Source: Galeopsis tetrahit
Lineage: Eukaryota > Streptophyta > Magnoliopsida > Lamiales > Lamiaceae
Length of the DNA: 64,000 nt
Direction: 5' to 3'
Assembly (NCBI GenBank): GCA_963675135.1
Contig: OY776119.1
Span: forward strand, 13,183,156 to 13,247,155
Shown one piece after another: positions 42,071-53,709 of the stretch. The notes beneath the pieces were generated by a model. The model saw only the letters and a program-made list of their open reading frames with translations, did no database searches and was not told where the DNA came from. Position 1 is the stretch's first letter, and the number at the start of each line of letters is the position of its first letter. The position numbers and the translations under genes were made by a program.

Positions 42071-42736
42071 CAAAATTAAAAGTTAAAAATAAAATTAAAA
42101 AATAAAAAATTTATGCAAAAATTAAATTATTAATTAAAGAAGAAAATTTTGTTAGCTATTAAATTATAATTGATTAAAAATATAAAATTTATTGATTAAA
42201 TTAGAAACATGTCGATTAAATTAGAAAATTGTTGATTAAGTTAGCTAGAAAATTATTGATTAAATTAGAAATTTTTATGTTATATTATTTGGACATAATT
42301 TTTTAGTTTTTATATATTCATTTAGTTTATATGATAATTAAGTCTTTGTTAAAAATTTTAAAAAATTAATTATAATAATTAAGCCACAAATTTAGTGATT
42401 AATATAAGTGAAATAATATTTAATCAAAACTAAAAAAATTATACATGTGATTAATATAAATGAAAGAATGTTAATAATTATAAGTCATAAATTTAAATTT
42501 AGTGATTAATATAAGTAAAAGAATGTTAATTATTAAATGAATTTATTTTTAAATGACGATGCATACATCATAAATTAAATTTACCATGAATTTTTTTTTT
42601 TTAAAATGGGTCGAGAAAATGAGTACATATACCATTAATATTACAATTGGATTTGGAATATGCTCTTGTAATGCTCATCAAATAGGTATCGAAATTCTCC
42701 TCTTTGATTCTTTAGGTTAACAACCTTGATTTTATA
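42071..42736. other. AT-rich DNA, no gene
   Basis: Very AT-rich, with recurring GATTAAATTAGAAA words. It may be interior of the CACTA element. No coding signal. Confidence 0.5.
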
Positions 42737-42860
42737 ATTTTGTTAACAACTTTGATTGAATAATTTGATTGATCAAATAGATGAAACACACTATTATCAT
42801 TTTGTTAACAACTTTGATTGAATAATTTGATTGATCAAATAGATGAAACACACTATTGGA
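42737..42860. repeat. Tandem duplication, 62-bp period
   Basis: ATTTTGTTAACAACTTTGAT through GAAACACACTATT occurs twice in a row (42737-42798 and 42799-42857) with almost no difference. Confidence 0.85.
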
Positions 42861-42944
42861 TTCTGAAATTAACATATTACTCAAATATAATTGAAATTCT
42901 CATTTGATAGCATCCTTATATATAATTGAATTTTTTAATCTATA

Positions 42945-43145
42945 ATACACTAAATCTTTCTAAAATATTTTAAAAGATAATTACAAAAATAATATATTTC
43001 TTAATTTATGATACACAAAATTTTTCTAAAATATTTTAAAAGATAATTACAAAATAATTACTTATGTACATCTACGGAAAGGAATGAAACAATTAAACTT
43101 TTAAAATATAATTACAAAAATAATATACTTATATTATGTACCAGC
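42945..43145. repeat. Dispersed TTTCTAAAATATTTTAAAAG module
   Basis: Three copies of the AATATTTTAAAAGATAATTAC core, matching the direct repeat at 29630-30026. Probably shared parts of a non-autonomous element family. Confidence 0.55.
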
Positions 43146-43446
43146 AAAAACCTGCAAGGTCAGCTAAGTTATGCCTCGTTTCAACTAAAAAAATCTCGAC
43201 CCTTGAGATAATGGCAGCATGATAGAACAACATATTTTTACATGATCCTCTTCCTATTGAAGAAGAACATTAATTATTTTTTTTATGACAATGAACGTTC
43301 CTCTTCCGGTTGAAAGAAGATGATTAATTTTTTTTTATGACAATGAGATTAATATTTTATTTTGGGGAGAAAATATTTGATTTAACCACTTGTTAGCCGG
43401 TCAAAGTTAACGATTTATTTTTAAAAATAATTAATTATAATTATAT

Positions 43447-44324
43447 ACTTAATTTAAAATTTAAATTATTAAATACTTGACTTAGTTAGTAACATAAATA
43501 ATTTACTTAGAAATAAACATTTGACTTAAGTAAATTAAAATTACTAAACATAATAAATCTAAGGGTTAGTCTTATGTGAAATATTGCATATATGCATTTA
43601 ATCTCAATTAGGCAAGTCAAAATCCTAAGTCCAAAAGTCAAATGAAGTCAATTTTAAAAAATTCGCGGATTATAAGCTTGGATCCGGGTTACCCAGAAAA
43701 TTCGCGGGTTGCAAACAGGTGGTTTACTACATGACCAAAATATTGTTATTACAAGACCAAAATATTACCACTACAAGGCCAAAAATTTAATACTACATGT
43801 CAAAACATTCTGAAAAATTCATCAAAAAATTAAGTCTCCAGAATATTTTTGAACATGTAGTAATACATTTTTGACCTTATAGTGATAAAATTTTGGTCTT
43901 GTAGTAACATTGTTTTAGTCATTTAGTAGTCGAATAAGTCAAAATTATTTTAGTAATTTTGCCCCAAAAAAATAAGTGTCCAGAATATTTTTGGACTTGC
44001 AGTAATACACTTTTGACCTTTTAGTGAAAAAATTTAGTTATTGTAATAACATAGTTTTGGTCATGTAGTAAAATAATATATTAGAGTGAAAATAAATATT
44101 CTAATTAAGGTTGACCCGTTTTGACCTGTGTTGACCCACGAATTTTGACCTAATTTACCTTAATTAGTAATATTGCATGTATAACTTTTTGTGTAAATCT
44201 AAACACTACTTAACTTAAAATTTAAATTATTAAATTTGACTTAGTAGTTAGTAACATAAATAATTTACTTAGATATAAACATTTGAGTTAAGTAAATTAA
44301 AATTACTAAACATAATAAATCTAA
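43447..44324. repeat. Direct repeats around a foldback
   Basis: A 116-bp repeat (43447-43562 and 44208-44324) flanks about 645 bp. Inside, 43723-43811 and 43839-43930 are inverted copies of a sequence built from ACTACATGACCAAAA words. A third copy lies at 43979-44070. No coding sequence. The arrangement could be a small foldback element or a terminal-repeat miniature element. Confidence 0.55.
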
Positions 44325-44434
44325 ACACTTCATATCAAATTACTAATAACGTAAATAAACTAAAATTATTAAACATAAACACTTAACACTTCGCTTCAGT
44401 CCAGTCTTCATTCTTCAGTACGAGTGTATGATAC

Positions 44435-44720
44435 TCTGACCCTCCTCCCAATTTTTTCGGATGCCTCTTCATCAAGTGACTCCTTTATAGGTCACATCAC
44501 AATAGTTGCAGTAAACTTGATGCAGTCCATCAATTGAATTTTTGTCGTGTACACAAAAGTGAACTTGAAGAAAATTGGGAAAAATGGGTTGAACCGTCGG
44601 CGTCGGCTGATCAACTTCAACTTCCTCTTGAATTGTACAATTGTTGTCATTTGAAATTTTGAACTTTGAATTGTTGAAATATGAAGAAAATATGAGAGAT
44701 TTGTGAGTTGAGGGTGACAC
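44435..44720 (-). pseudogene. BED zinc-finger remnant of an hAT-type gene
   Basis: The minus strand has an acidic leader, then QVYCNYCDVTYKGVT, a stop, and in another frame HLMKRHPKKLGG. Together they give the C-x2-C...H-x4-H layout of a BED finger, as at the N-terminus of plant hAT transposases and derived genes. The catalytic part is absent. Confidence 0.55.
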
Positions 44721-44853
44721 AAATGATCTGAGGAGTGGTATATATATTTATAGATGAAAAAATTGGATTTAAAAAAAAAAATCCGGTCAAACTGTCGATT
44801 TTCGGTTTAACCGAGTTTTAAAATCTGACCGTTGGAGATTCAACGGTCCAGAT

Positions 44854-45796
44854 TGTTGGTAACTGGTCTACGCCGTGTAAACTACAATATCAAAATATCA
44901 GAATAACAAGTAAGTTCCACAAATAAGTCGAGTCAAGGGAAACTCTTTTCCCGCAGAACAGAATACGCCTAGGATAGTGCTCGACTGTTACGGCGTTCCG
45001 TTCCCAAAGGTAAAACGACTTTCACTTAATACACAAACAGAATACGCCTAGGATAGTGCTCGACTGTTACGGCGTTCCGTTCCCAAAGGTAAAACGACTT
45101 TCACTTAATACACAGTAGCACCACTGTATAAGAAGTATCGGCGAACGTACGTAGTACGAACTGAACACTCTCGGAAATAAATCCGGCACAAGAAAGAACA
45201 GTGTAAGGCTTTCGGTAGCTCAATACACTGCGTAGGGACGAGAGGAGAGAGAAAGGTAGAGGAGCGAATTTCAGCGTAAATTTGGAATGAGAGAAGAGTC
45301 TGTATTTATAGGCACAAGAAACCCTAGGAGGTTGTTGAGAAAATCGTGGGAATATATTGCAAAAATATCGCAGCGGTTGAGATAATATCTCACACGTGGA
45401 TAAGTCTTGAAGACCGAATCTTGAAGACTAAGTTTGAGACTTTGAAGTAGTTCGAATGGGCCGAGCCCATTCCTGAGTTGGGCTTTCGGAGTTTTTTGGT
45501 CTGCAAAAAGATAGGTGGGCCCCAAAGACCAATTGCCAAATCCGAAGCCGAGCCGGGCCGGGCCGGGCCGGCCGGCCGGGCGCGCGCGCGCGCGTGTGGC
45601 TCTTAGAGGAGTGTCCCTCTTTTAGATAGTTGAACTACCAAGTTACTTCAATACCTTTATACATCATAAATGTTTTGTAGGTTTCCTATGTGGGACAAAT
45701 TCCCACATTCTCAAACTTTCCAAGTTGAACCTCTTCAACTTCAACAATTAATTTCTCACTCACCTTAACTCGATTTTGAGATATTAGTGTTCAACA
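44854..45796 (-). repeat. Copia-B 3' LTR
   Basis: 943 bp, related to the Copia-1 LTR, in minus orientation TGTTGAACACT...ACCAACA. The purine tract at 45797-45807 is next to it. A 79-bp tandem duplication lies at 44957-45114. A GC-rich run (CCGGGCC units, then alternating CG) at 45545-45596 is absent from the Copia-1 LTR. A TATAAATA box lies at 45303-45310 on the minus strand. Confidence 0.8.
44957..45114. repeat. 79-bp tandem duplication in LTR
   Basis: Two back-to-back copies of AACAGAATACGCCTAGG...CTTAATACAC with no difference seen. The Copia-1 LTR has one copy. Confidence 0.9.
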
Positions 45797-46300
45797 ATCC
45801 CCCACATAAGTGAAAATCGTATCTATACAACATCAGACTCAGTGTTCAGTTCGAGTGAGATATCCGTGCTTCCGGATAAGTGGTTTTTGGCCTTGAACTT
45901 TCCGTAGCCAAACACTATCGGATATACCGGCGGCTTAGTGGACGCGATGCCTTGAACTATTCCTCCAAAGTGTATACCTAGACAACAGTGTCAGCACACT
46001 TCAATCTCGTCTTTGTAACGTTCTCACGTTTTTGTCCGTTTTGGCCATGGACGTCCTTTGTGTTCATAAATGTTTGGTCGAAGCGGCCCTCACTTCTCAT
46101 TTATATAGGTGACTTCCTTTCGAGTATCCCGTTATGCTCTAGGAATCATTAAGAGTCGAAGACTCAGCCTTTACCACATCTTACGGGTCGTTAACACTTG
46201 AGATAGTGCTGTCCGGAATAGTCGTAATTTTCAAGTGTTTTATCACTAACCTCCACAGCTTCGTTTTCCCATTGAACCAAGTTCTTGGGATCTCCAGTCA

Positions 46301-47380
46301 TCATGGTTGGGTTACCACTGCTTTGGTTTTTATTGTGGGTTTTAGACCCATTCCTTCTACCAGCTTGGTCAATTGATCTCGGTTTATGCTCTTCGTGAGC
46401 GGATCCGCTATATTGTCCTTCGTATTGACATAATCAATGGACATTACTCCAGTGGAGATCAATTCTCTAACGGAGTTGTGTCGACGACGTATGTGTCTCG
46501 ACTTTCCGTTGTACATGACATTCGTAGCTCTCCCAATGGCAGCTTGACTGTCACAGTGTACCGTCACCGCAGGTACAGGCTTTTTCCAACAAGGAATGTC
46601 TTCCAGAAAATTACGCAACCATTCAGCCTCTGCAGCGGCTAGGTCTAACGCTATAAATTCTGATTCCATTGTGGAACGAGCAATACATGTTTGTTTCTTG
46701 GACCTCCACGACACTGCTGCTCCTCCAATAGTGAATACATATCCACTAGTGGACAACGAGTCTTTGGTGTCTGATATCCAATTTGCATCACTGTATCCTT
46801 CGACTACAGCTGGATGTCTTGTGTAGTGAAGCCCATAATCAATGGTGTACTTCAAGTACCTCAATACCCTTTTCAACGCTTTCCAGTGCTCATGACTTGG
46901 ATTGTTCGTGTATTGACTCAACTTGTTTACCGAACATGCAAGATCAGGGCGTGTACAGTTCGTGATGTACATCACACTTCCAGTGATCCTTGCGTATTCT
47001 AATTGAGCCACTGGTTCTCCTCTGTTCTTTTTCAAGTGAACATTGAGTTCCAAAGGTGTCTTAGCAGGTGGATCGTCAAAGGTCTTAAATTGCTTTAGTA
47101 AGAGTAAGCGCTGCTCTCTCTCCTCATTGATTTTCCGTTCTTCGGCAAGAGCATTGTCAATGTCGTCCTGGGTGAATCGTCCATAAGCCGTACCACGTGA
47201 TGTCTCGCCAGGACCGGAGGAGACCCGTCTGTTCTTGCCTACTTGTACAAGGCCCCTAACACGTCCATGAGACCTACCGACCTTCTTCACGAACAAATCA
47301 GACATGTCGGGTATAGGTGGGCCCTGGGAACCATCCTCTGAAGTAGGTTCATCTGACGGTTCTCCTGATTGATTGGTCAA
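46301..47380 (-). CDS. Chimeric ORF: TNPA tail fused to Copia RNase H
   Basis: One open frame of 359 codons. Residues 1-96 ([20 protein letters not shown] to [20 protein letters not shown]) are the C-terminal part of the CACTA TNPA gene. From about residue 97 ([20 protein letters not shown]) the protein is the end of a Copia RT and a complete RNase [41 protein letters not shown]. The junction at about 47092 falls within GCTTT-like sequence and keeps the frame. RT catalytic residues are not included. There is no evidence of expression. It may be a chance fusion from recombination between a Copia copy and the CACTA element. Confidence 0.75.
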   Translation of the reverse strand: MTNQSGEPSDEPTSEDGSQGPPIPDMSDLFVKKVGRSHGRVRGLVQVGKNRRVSSGPGETSRGTAYGRFTQDDIDNALAEERKINEEREQRLLLLKQFKTFDDPPAKTPLELNVHLKKNRGEPVAQLEYARITGSVMYITNCTRPDLACSVNKLSQYTNNPSHEHWKALKRVLRYLKYTIDYGLHYTRHPAVVEGYSDANWISDTKDSLSTSGYVFTIGGAAVSWRSKKQTCIARSTMESEFIALDLAAAEAEWLRNFLEDIPCWKKPVPAVTVHCDSQAAIGRATNVMYNGKSRHIRRRHNSVRELISTGVMSIDYVNTKDNIADPLTKSINRDQLTKLVEGMGLKPTIKTKAVVTQP

Positions 47381-48623
47381 CTCCTCCTGTACCTGGTCCT
47401 ATACGTGCACATTTAAAAGTGGGTTAATACATTTTCAAGTACAATTAAATATATATTTGTTATATAATGTAATGTATATATATATGTACACACTTACAAG
47501 TATATCACCCATATAACCATAGCTGTATGTGCCGTTTTCGTAACGGTGGTAATATTCAGCTATCTCTCAGTCGTGGGCAGGGCGTCTCATCTTCTCCTCC
47601 TGTATTTTGAATTGAAGACATATACATATAATTAACTAAATAATTAACTAAAATTAATTATAATTGACCACAAATACTTACAATGCGCCGTGCGACCTCT
47701 GCTGCTCCACGAGCTCCGCCTTTATGAGTACCATAGCCAGTACCCGGACCTCCAGGCTCGGATAAGCGGTTCTTACGAGCCTGATCGCTCTTCTTAATTG
47801 TTTCAGGATCGCTCCAGTGACGAACTAAGTCGTTCCAAACATTGACATCCCACCTCGGCCTCTTCTTTTCCTTCACCCACGCTTTCTTGACTCTTGATAA
47901 CATGCCAGTGTACCGACTTGCTACTCTTTGAAGAAAGAGCCTGTACACCTCTTTAGTAGATGTGATTAGAGGGTCCCACCTGACCTCGGTCTGCAAAAAA
48001 AAATTAATTAATGAATTAATAAAAAAAAATAAAAAAATATTAATGTAAAGTGATTTTATACCTGAAATGTCTTCCACCACCGCTGTATCATGTCGGGTGA
48101 TACCTTGGCAAAGGCGTGTGCACCAAGCTCCATATTCCTGTACATAATCGATCTGATCGTCCTCGAAATCAAATTTGAAGGCATCAACCTGTTACACGTA
48201 TTTTATAATAATAAAAAAAATTATTAATAAACATGTTATACATACGTCTAATGAAAATTAAATATAATATACTTACGTATCAAGGTAGATCCACAGTAAA
48301 ATGCGACTCTCGGGTGCATCATAAGACATGTTGGCCTGTGTCCCGACAGACGGAGGTCTAACTGGCGAATGTATCGGTGGAGGGGATGGTTCCTGTGCAG
48401 GTGGAACCATATGAGGCACCTGAGTGTAATAGGAATCTGGGTTCATTCCGGGCAACTGTAGCTGGGTCATATCGGGCATATATAAACCCTATGGTATGTG
48501 CACAGTCGGTGTCTCATCCACTGGCTCTCCTCTACCTCTACTTCTACCTCTACCTCTACCTCGCCCCTGTCCAGTAGAACCCTGACCAGAGCCCTGTCCA
48601 GAACCATGTCTACGACCACTCAT
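47093..48623 (-). pseudogene. CACTA TNPA-like gene (Transposase_24 type)
   Basis: The minus-strand gene starts at an ATG at 48623 with a Gly/Arg-rich repeat (GRGRGRGRSRGRG) and a Pro-rich part. It continues in exons at about 48280, 48180-48065, 47990-47685, 47600-47500 and 47400-47093. The exon at 47990-47685 has WDPLITSTKEVYRLFLQRV, NVWNDLVRHWSDPE and KNRLSEPGGPGTGYGTHKGG, typical of plant En/Spm transposase_24 proteins that bind CACTA ends. A stop after VHIP near 48492 and a stop in the 47575 exon suggest decay. The end is replaced by Copia RNase H. Confidence 0.75.
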
Positions 48624-48785
48624 CTGTCAAAATGAACATTAAAACATTATTAACGTTGAACATTGTAACAATTAAAAAATATTATATATGAACATCACTG
48701 TAAGGATTAACACTAGAATATAAATAAGGAATATAATTAAGGAATTAATATTTAGATAACATTGTTTAACAATTAATTAACAACA

Positions 48786-51700
48786 TCATTCATCTTCATC
48801 TTCGTCGTCTTCTCCGTCTTCTTCTCCATCTTCTTCTTCATCTTCTTCATATTCTGCCACTTCCATCATTGTACCGGTGTCATCAGTTAACATGACAGGA
48901 TCATCATCTACTTGCACAATCATTTGAGTCTCTAAGTTATCCTCTTGCCACGCGGGAACTTCATCTTCAGTAGTATCTTTTGCATCCACCAAGTATCTCA
49001 GTTTGACTTTGTAGACAAATATCCAATCAGTACGGGGTCCAGGGTTTGGACAATAGTAGACTTGTGTGGCTTGACTTGCTAGTACGAATGGATCGTACCA
49101 GCCATAAGATCGCCTCTGATTAAGCTCCACGAGCTTGTAGTTAGGATGAACTTTTGTCCCATTGTTTGAGGGATCAAACCACTGACACTTGCAAACAAAA
49201 CCACTTTCTTCTCGTGGTACCCCTGATAGTCCAATTCGACTACTTCCTCGAGTTTCCCATAGAAATCTTCCTCATTCGCATCGTAGTTTTTTTCCTTGAT
49301 ACAAACCCCACTGTTTGATGTTGCTCTAGATGCACCATAAGCTATAGTGTGGAATTTGTACCCGTTCACGTAATACCCTGCGTACGTAACTTGACCAGAC
49401 GGACCGGCCGAAAGATCGTATAAAAACCTGTTCTGGATGCGATTTATCTTCACCTATATATTTATAAGCCACGACGATGTGAGAATTTCTATAACTTAAC
49501 ACTTTACACAGATCGTTATTTTAAGATAACTTACAATTTCTTCAAACCACGACGCAAATCCATCTTATAGTCTTAAATCTGATTCAGCGGCCGAGAGATT
49601 TGGTTGACGAACTTGAAGTTGTTGCATGAATAGCCTACGTACGATCGATATAAGATTAATAAGACATGTCAACACTAAGTATTTGATTGACAAACATTTT
49701 GGTCAGATTGACTTACTGAACATATGGCTGCACCTCATCACAATTCAACAACACGTACGTATGAGCAACTTTTTTCTCCTCGTCTAAAATCCATCTTTTC
49801 TTAGGCTTTCCTAATCGTTTGCCAAGCTCCTTAAATATTGAAAAAGTGTCATCGACATACTCGTGTACTTCGTCCCGACCATCGTAATTACGAGGTACAT
49901 TGTGTATCCTTGTCGTAACATGGTCCTCGAAATAGGGAGAACAAAACATTGACGCCTCTTTAGTTAAATATGCATTTGCAATCGAAGCTTCAACACATGC
50001 TTTGTTACCCACGCTTAATTTCAAGGTTCGAAGATACCTGATTAAATTATAAGAATCGTAAGTTCATATAATTTGAAGAATCGTATGAGAAATTGAATGA
50101 CAATTACCTCTCGTATGGATACATCCATTTGTATTGAACTGGACCACACACTTTTGCTTCATATGCAAGGTGCACAGGTAGATGTTCTATAGAGTTGAAG
50201 AAGTTGGGTGGAAAGATACGTTCCAACTTGCACAAGATCACTGGGATATCTGTTTCCAGTCGAGCCATGTTGTCAACTGTGATGGTTGTAGAAGTCAACT
50301 CCTTAAAAAATAGACTGAGCTCAGTGATTGCTTTCCACACATTGAGCGGCAGAATTTTGTAAAAAGCAATCGGTAGTAGTCTCTGCATAAACACGTGACA
50401 ATCATGACTCTTTATCCCATAAAATTTAAATTTCGACCAGTCAATGCAACGGGACATGTTAGACACATATCCATCTGGAAACTTCAACTCACTTATCCAC
50501 TTACAAATAACATCCTTTTGCTTCTTATCAAGCGAAAAAGAAGTCTTATGATACTTTGATGTACGTGGACATTTCTTGAGAGAGGGACGACGACAATAAT
50601 CATTCAGTTCATCTCTTAATTTAGACGTGTCCTTTGTTTTCCCCTCCACATTCATCACCGTGTTGAATACGTTATCAAACACATTTTTCTCAATATGCAT
50701 CACGTCTAAATTGTGTCGTATCAACAAGGTACTCCAATAGGGCAACTCCCAGAAAATGCTTTTCCACTTCCACCCTCCAGAAAGTTTTTTAGTTGTGGGC
50801 CTCAGCACCCTCCTCTATAACCTTTCTATATCCCCAAATGATCAATTTCGTATAGGAGACTTGCACCCATTCGAATAGGCGGTGGATCATCTGTGACTAC
50901 TACTCTGGCCATGAATGCAGTTTTATTCGTTCGCCACGTGTGATTCAGTGGTAAAAACTTTCGGTGGTTGTCGAACCACGACTGCTTTCTACTTTTATTC
51001 AAATAGAATGCATCGGTGTACTCTCCACAATATGGACAAGCAAGCCTTCCGGCTGTACTCCAACCAGACAACATCGAGTATGCTAGGAAGTCACTAATGG
51101 TCCAGATAAGTGCAGCTCGCATCAAAAAGTTTTGCTTTCTAGCAACATCGTAAGTTTGCACACCATTTTCCCATAAAAATCTCAAATCTGCTATCAGTGG
51201 TGCAAAAATACGTCAAGTTTGTCCTTCGGACTTTTAGGCCCGGGCACGAGAATCGAAAGAAACATGAATTGAACCTTCATGCATAACCACGGGGGTAGAT
51301 TGTACGGAGTAAGTATAACTGGTCATGACGAATATTGTTTTCCCGTCATTCCAAACGGTGCAAAACCGTCTGTGCTCAAGCCCAACCTAACATTCCTAAT
51401 TTCAGATGCAAAATCAGGATACGAATGGTCCAAATGCTTCCAAGCCAACGAGTCTGCCGGGTGACGCATAACACCAGAGTCATCAGAAGCGCACGAGGCA
51501 TGACATGTCATATCCTTCGCAGTGGCCTTGGACATGTACAATCTTTGCAAACGAGGAATTATCGGAAAGTAGAACATCTCCTTAACCGGGCGTTTCTTTT
51601 TCAACCGACCATCTGCATCAACCCTACTCGGCTTATACCGTGATCGACCACAAATCTTACAAAAATCTAGTTCGCTGTCTGCACCCCAGAATAACATGCA

Positions 51701-52414
51701 ATTCTGTGCACAACAATCAATCCTTTCTACCGGAAGACCCATCCCACTCATCAAATGTTTGGTGTCGTTAAATTTCTTGGGAACCTTATTTTCGGGAGGA
51801 CAAATCTCACGAATCAACTCAACGACCTGATTGTATCCCCTTTCAGACAATTTGTTTTCCATTTTAATGTTCAACAATCTGGAATTGAATGATAACTGCG
51901 AATGAGATTCACAACCAGGATACAAGTCTTGGTCCGCTGCACGAAGCATGCTGTAAAACTGTGCCGCATTCTCGTTAGGGGGTTCTTCATTAAGTGCCTC
52001 CTCTTCCACGTCTATTCCAAAATCAATTTTTGGGCCACCCATTAACTCTTCTATCATAGTGTGGTACGAACTAGGTACCGCTGGGTCAACGTCGTTTGAA
52101 GTTGACGCAAATTCATTAGTGTTTTGAAATGAACGTGGACCTCAACTCTCTTCCCCGTGATAAATCCAATTATAATAATTCAGTGTAAAACCATTTCGAT
52201 ATAAATGAGATTTCACTTCATTAGGATCTCTGTAAGTTTGATTTCGACATCTAGCTTTCGAACAAGGACACCTAATTTTTCCTTCCCAAATTGAATTCGG
52301 ATTACTAGTGGCAGCTTCAATAAATCCATTTACTCCACTAATAAATCTAGGGTTCATAATCCCATTCACTAATCTTGGACTATACATCCAACTACGACTT
52401 GAATAATTCATCAT
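48786..52414 (-). pseudogene. CACTA transposase TNP2
   Basis: Minus-strand transposase with one-base lesions. 52414-52142: transposase-associated domain (RSWMYSPRLVNGIMNPRF, IRCPCSKARCRN, HLYRNGFTLNYYNWIYHGE). 52057-51323: TNP2 N-part with CKICGRSRYKPSR, MRHPADSLAWKHLD and VRLGLSTDGFAPFGM. A frameshift near 51320 leads to 51240-50826 (RFLWENGVQTYDV, LACPYCGEYTDAF). 50808-50104: RHNLDVMHIEKNVFDNV, IKSHDCHVFMQRLLP and IEHLPVHLAYEAKVCGPVQY. An intron with GT-AG ends joins PYER to YLRTLKLSVGNKACVEASI at 50040. 49453-48786: DUF4216-type part (CQWFDPSNNGTKVHPNYKLV, ATQVYYCPNPG), with a frameshift near 49210 and an acidic tail. The conserved D of STDGF and of NLDVMH are present. Damage appears limited to a few indels. 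Confidence 0.88.
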
Positions 52415-52960
52415 GTCAATCGACGTCTACAACACAAAAATTAACAACCAACGTCTCATTCCTCCAACTCTATTAAAATTAATTAATATAATTCCAAATA
52501 TATTCTAATAATTATTCTAACACCCTAATTAACAAATAAATTCATATATAGACATAACACAATTATATAATTCTAACACCCTAATTAACAAATAAATTCA
52601 TATAACTTAATTAATTAAAACATACATATAAATACATGCATAACACAATATAATTAACAATTAACACATGCATACATAAAAATTAACAATTCTAACAATT
52701 TTATATATATACATACAACATATATGCATATATATACTAAACTATATATATACATATAACTTCAAATTTAACCGATTAAAACGAAAAAAATTACCGTAGA
52801 AATTCTCCCGTCGAAGTGTAGAACACAAATGGCCAAGAACCGAGTCAGATCTGCAAACGAACGTGGATGTTGAGTTTGGAGGTGGAAAGAAAGTTGTGTA
52901 ATGGAGGAGGTGTGTTTGTGCGCCGCTTAGCTTCTGTAATGCGCGCTGGGAGATGGGTTT
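52415..52960. other. AT-rich 5' leader of the CACTA element
   Basis: No gene. TTCTAACACCCTAATTAACA is repeated at 52516-52549 and 52571-52604. Tracts of ATATATACATA follow. It probably holds the TNP2 promoter and leader. Confidence 0.5.
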
Positions 52961-52964
52961 TAAT

Positions 52965-53227
52965 TGAAGTAGGGCGACGGCAAAGGCAACAGGCCCACTG
53001 TCGTTGCCTTTTAGCGAGTGGGGGCCCGTTACCAAATGGCAACGGGGCCCACTGTCGCCTTTTGGCAACGGGCCTTATAAACCGTCGCCTTTTTGCAACG
53101 AGGCCCACTCCCGTTTCCTTATCCGTTGCCTTAAGACAACGGCACCCACCCCCGTCGCCTTTTTTCTTCCTGTTACCAATGTCGTTGCCAATTGGCAACG
53201 GTAGCCTGCCGTTGCCTTTTGGCCAAT
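52965..53227. repeat. CACTA subterminal repeats, CGTTGCCTTTTGGCAACGG
   Basis: At least ten direct and inverted copies of CGTTGCC/GGCAACG in 260 bases, often paired to small palindromes. Such arrays are transposase binding sites at CACTA ends. Open frames across them are by-products. Confidence 0.75.
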
Positions 53228-53315
53228 ATTTTGTAGTGGTGGTTTCACTCCGTACCCATATTCTATGCACATCGGTCATATACTTCAAAATCAATAAAAC
53301 AACTTGAAGATAGTA

Positions 53316-53578
53316 CTCCCTCCGTCCACGAAATGTAGTCCCATTTGCCTTATATTCTTTGTCCACCAAATATAGTCTCATACACTTTATGGAAACTATC
53401 ACCCTTCAACCATCATTTAATTACTCAATTTGCCATCAACTTTATTCACAAACAATCATTTTATTCACAATGGCCCCACAATACCCTATAATATACCCTT
53501 ACTTTATCTATTTTATCTACATTTTTCTTAAAACTTGTGCCCCACCCCAATGGGACTACATTTTGTGGATGGAGGGAT
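53316..53578. mobile_element. Stowaway MITE
   Basis: Ends CTCCCTCCGTCCACGAAATG and CATTTTGTGGATGGAGGGAT, flanked by TA at 53314-53315 and 53579-53580; 263 bp. Confidence 0.88.
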
Positions 53579-53709
53579 TATAACATAGACATTATTTTAA
53601 TATATTTCAAATTTACACCAAAAATATCTATAGAGTTTTTTTTTTTTGAAGATACCAAAAATATCTATAGAGTTAATATCAATTTATGTCCTTTGTTTTT
53701 TTAGCAACA

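Larger units (their letters stand above)
47093..53238 (-). mobile_element. CACTA element, 3' end replaced by Copia-B
   Basis: The 5' end on the minus strand is CACTACAAAATATTGGCC at 53238. It has GC-rich subterminal repeats, then TNP2 and TNPA on the same strand. The other end is missing, since TNPA runs into Copia-B RNase H at 47092. The target repeat cannot be checked. Confidence 0.8.

Noticed and set aside
41809..53238. A single 11.4-kb CACTA element using both CACTAC ends.
   Set aside because: Subterminal repeats differ (ACCGACGGAAT against CGTTGCC), the flanks ATA and GTG do not match, and a Copia LTR and BED remnant lie between.
52867..53402. Open frames of 140-185 codons on both strands.
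   Set aside because: They run across the CACTA subterminal CGTTGCC repeats and the element end, so they reflect base composition.
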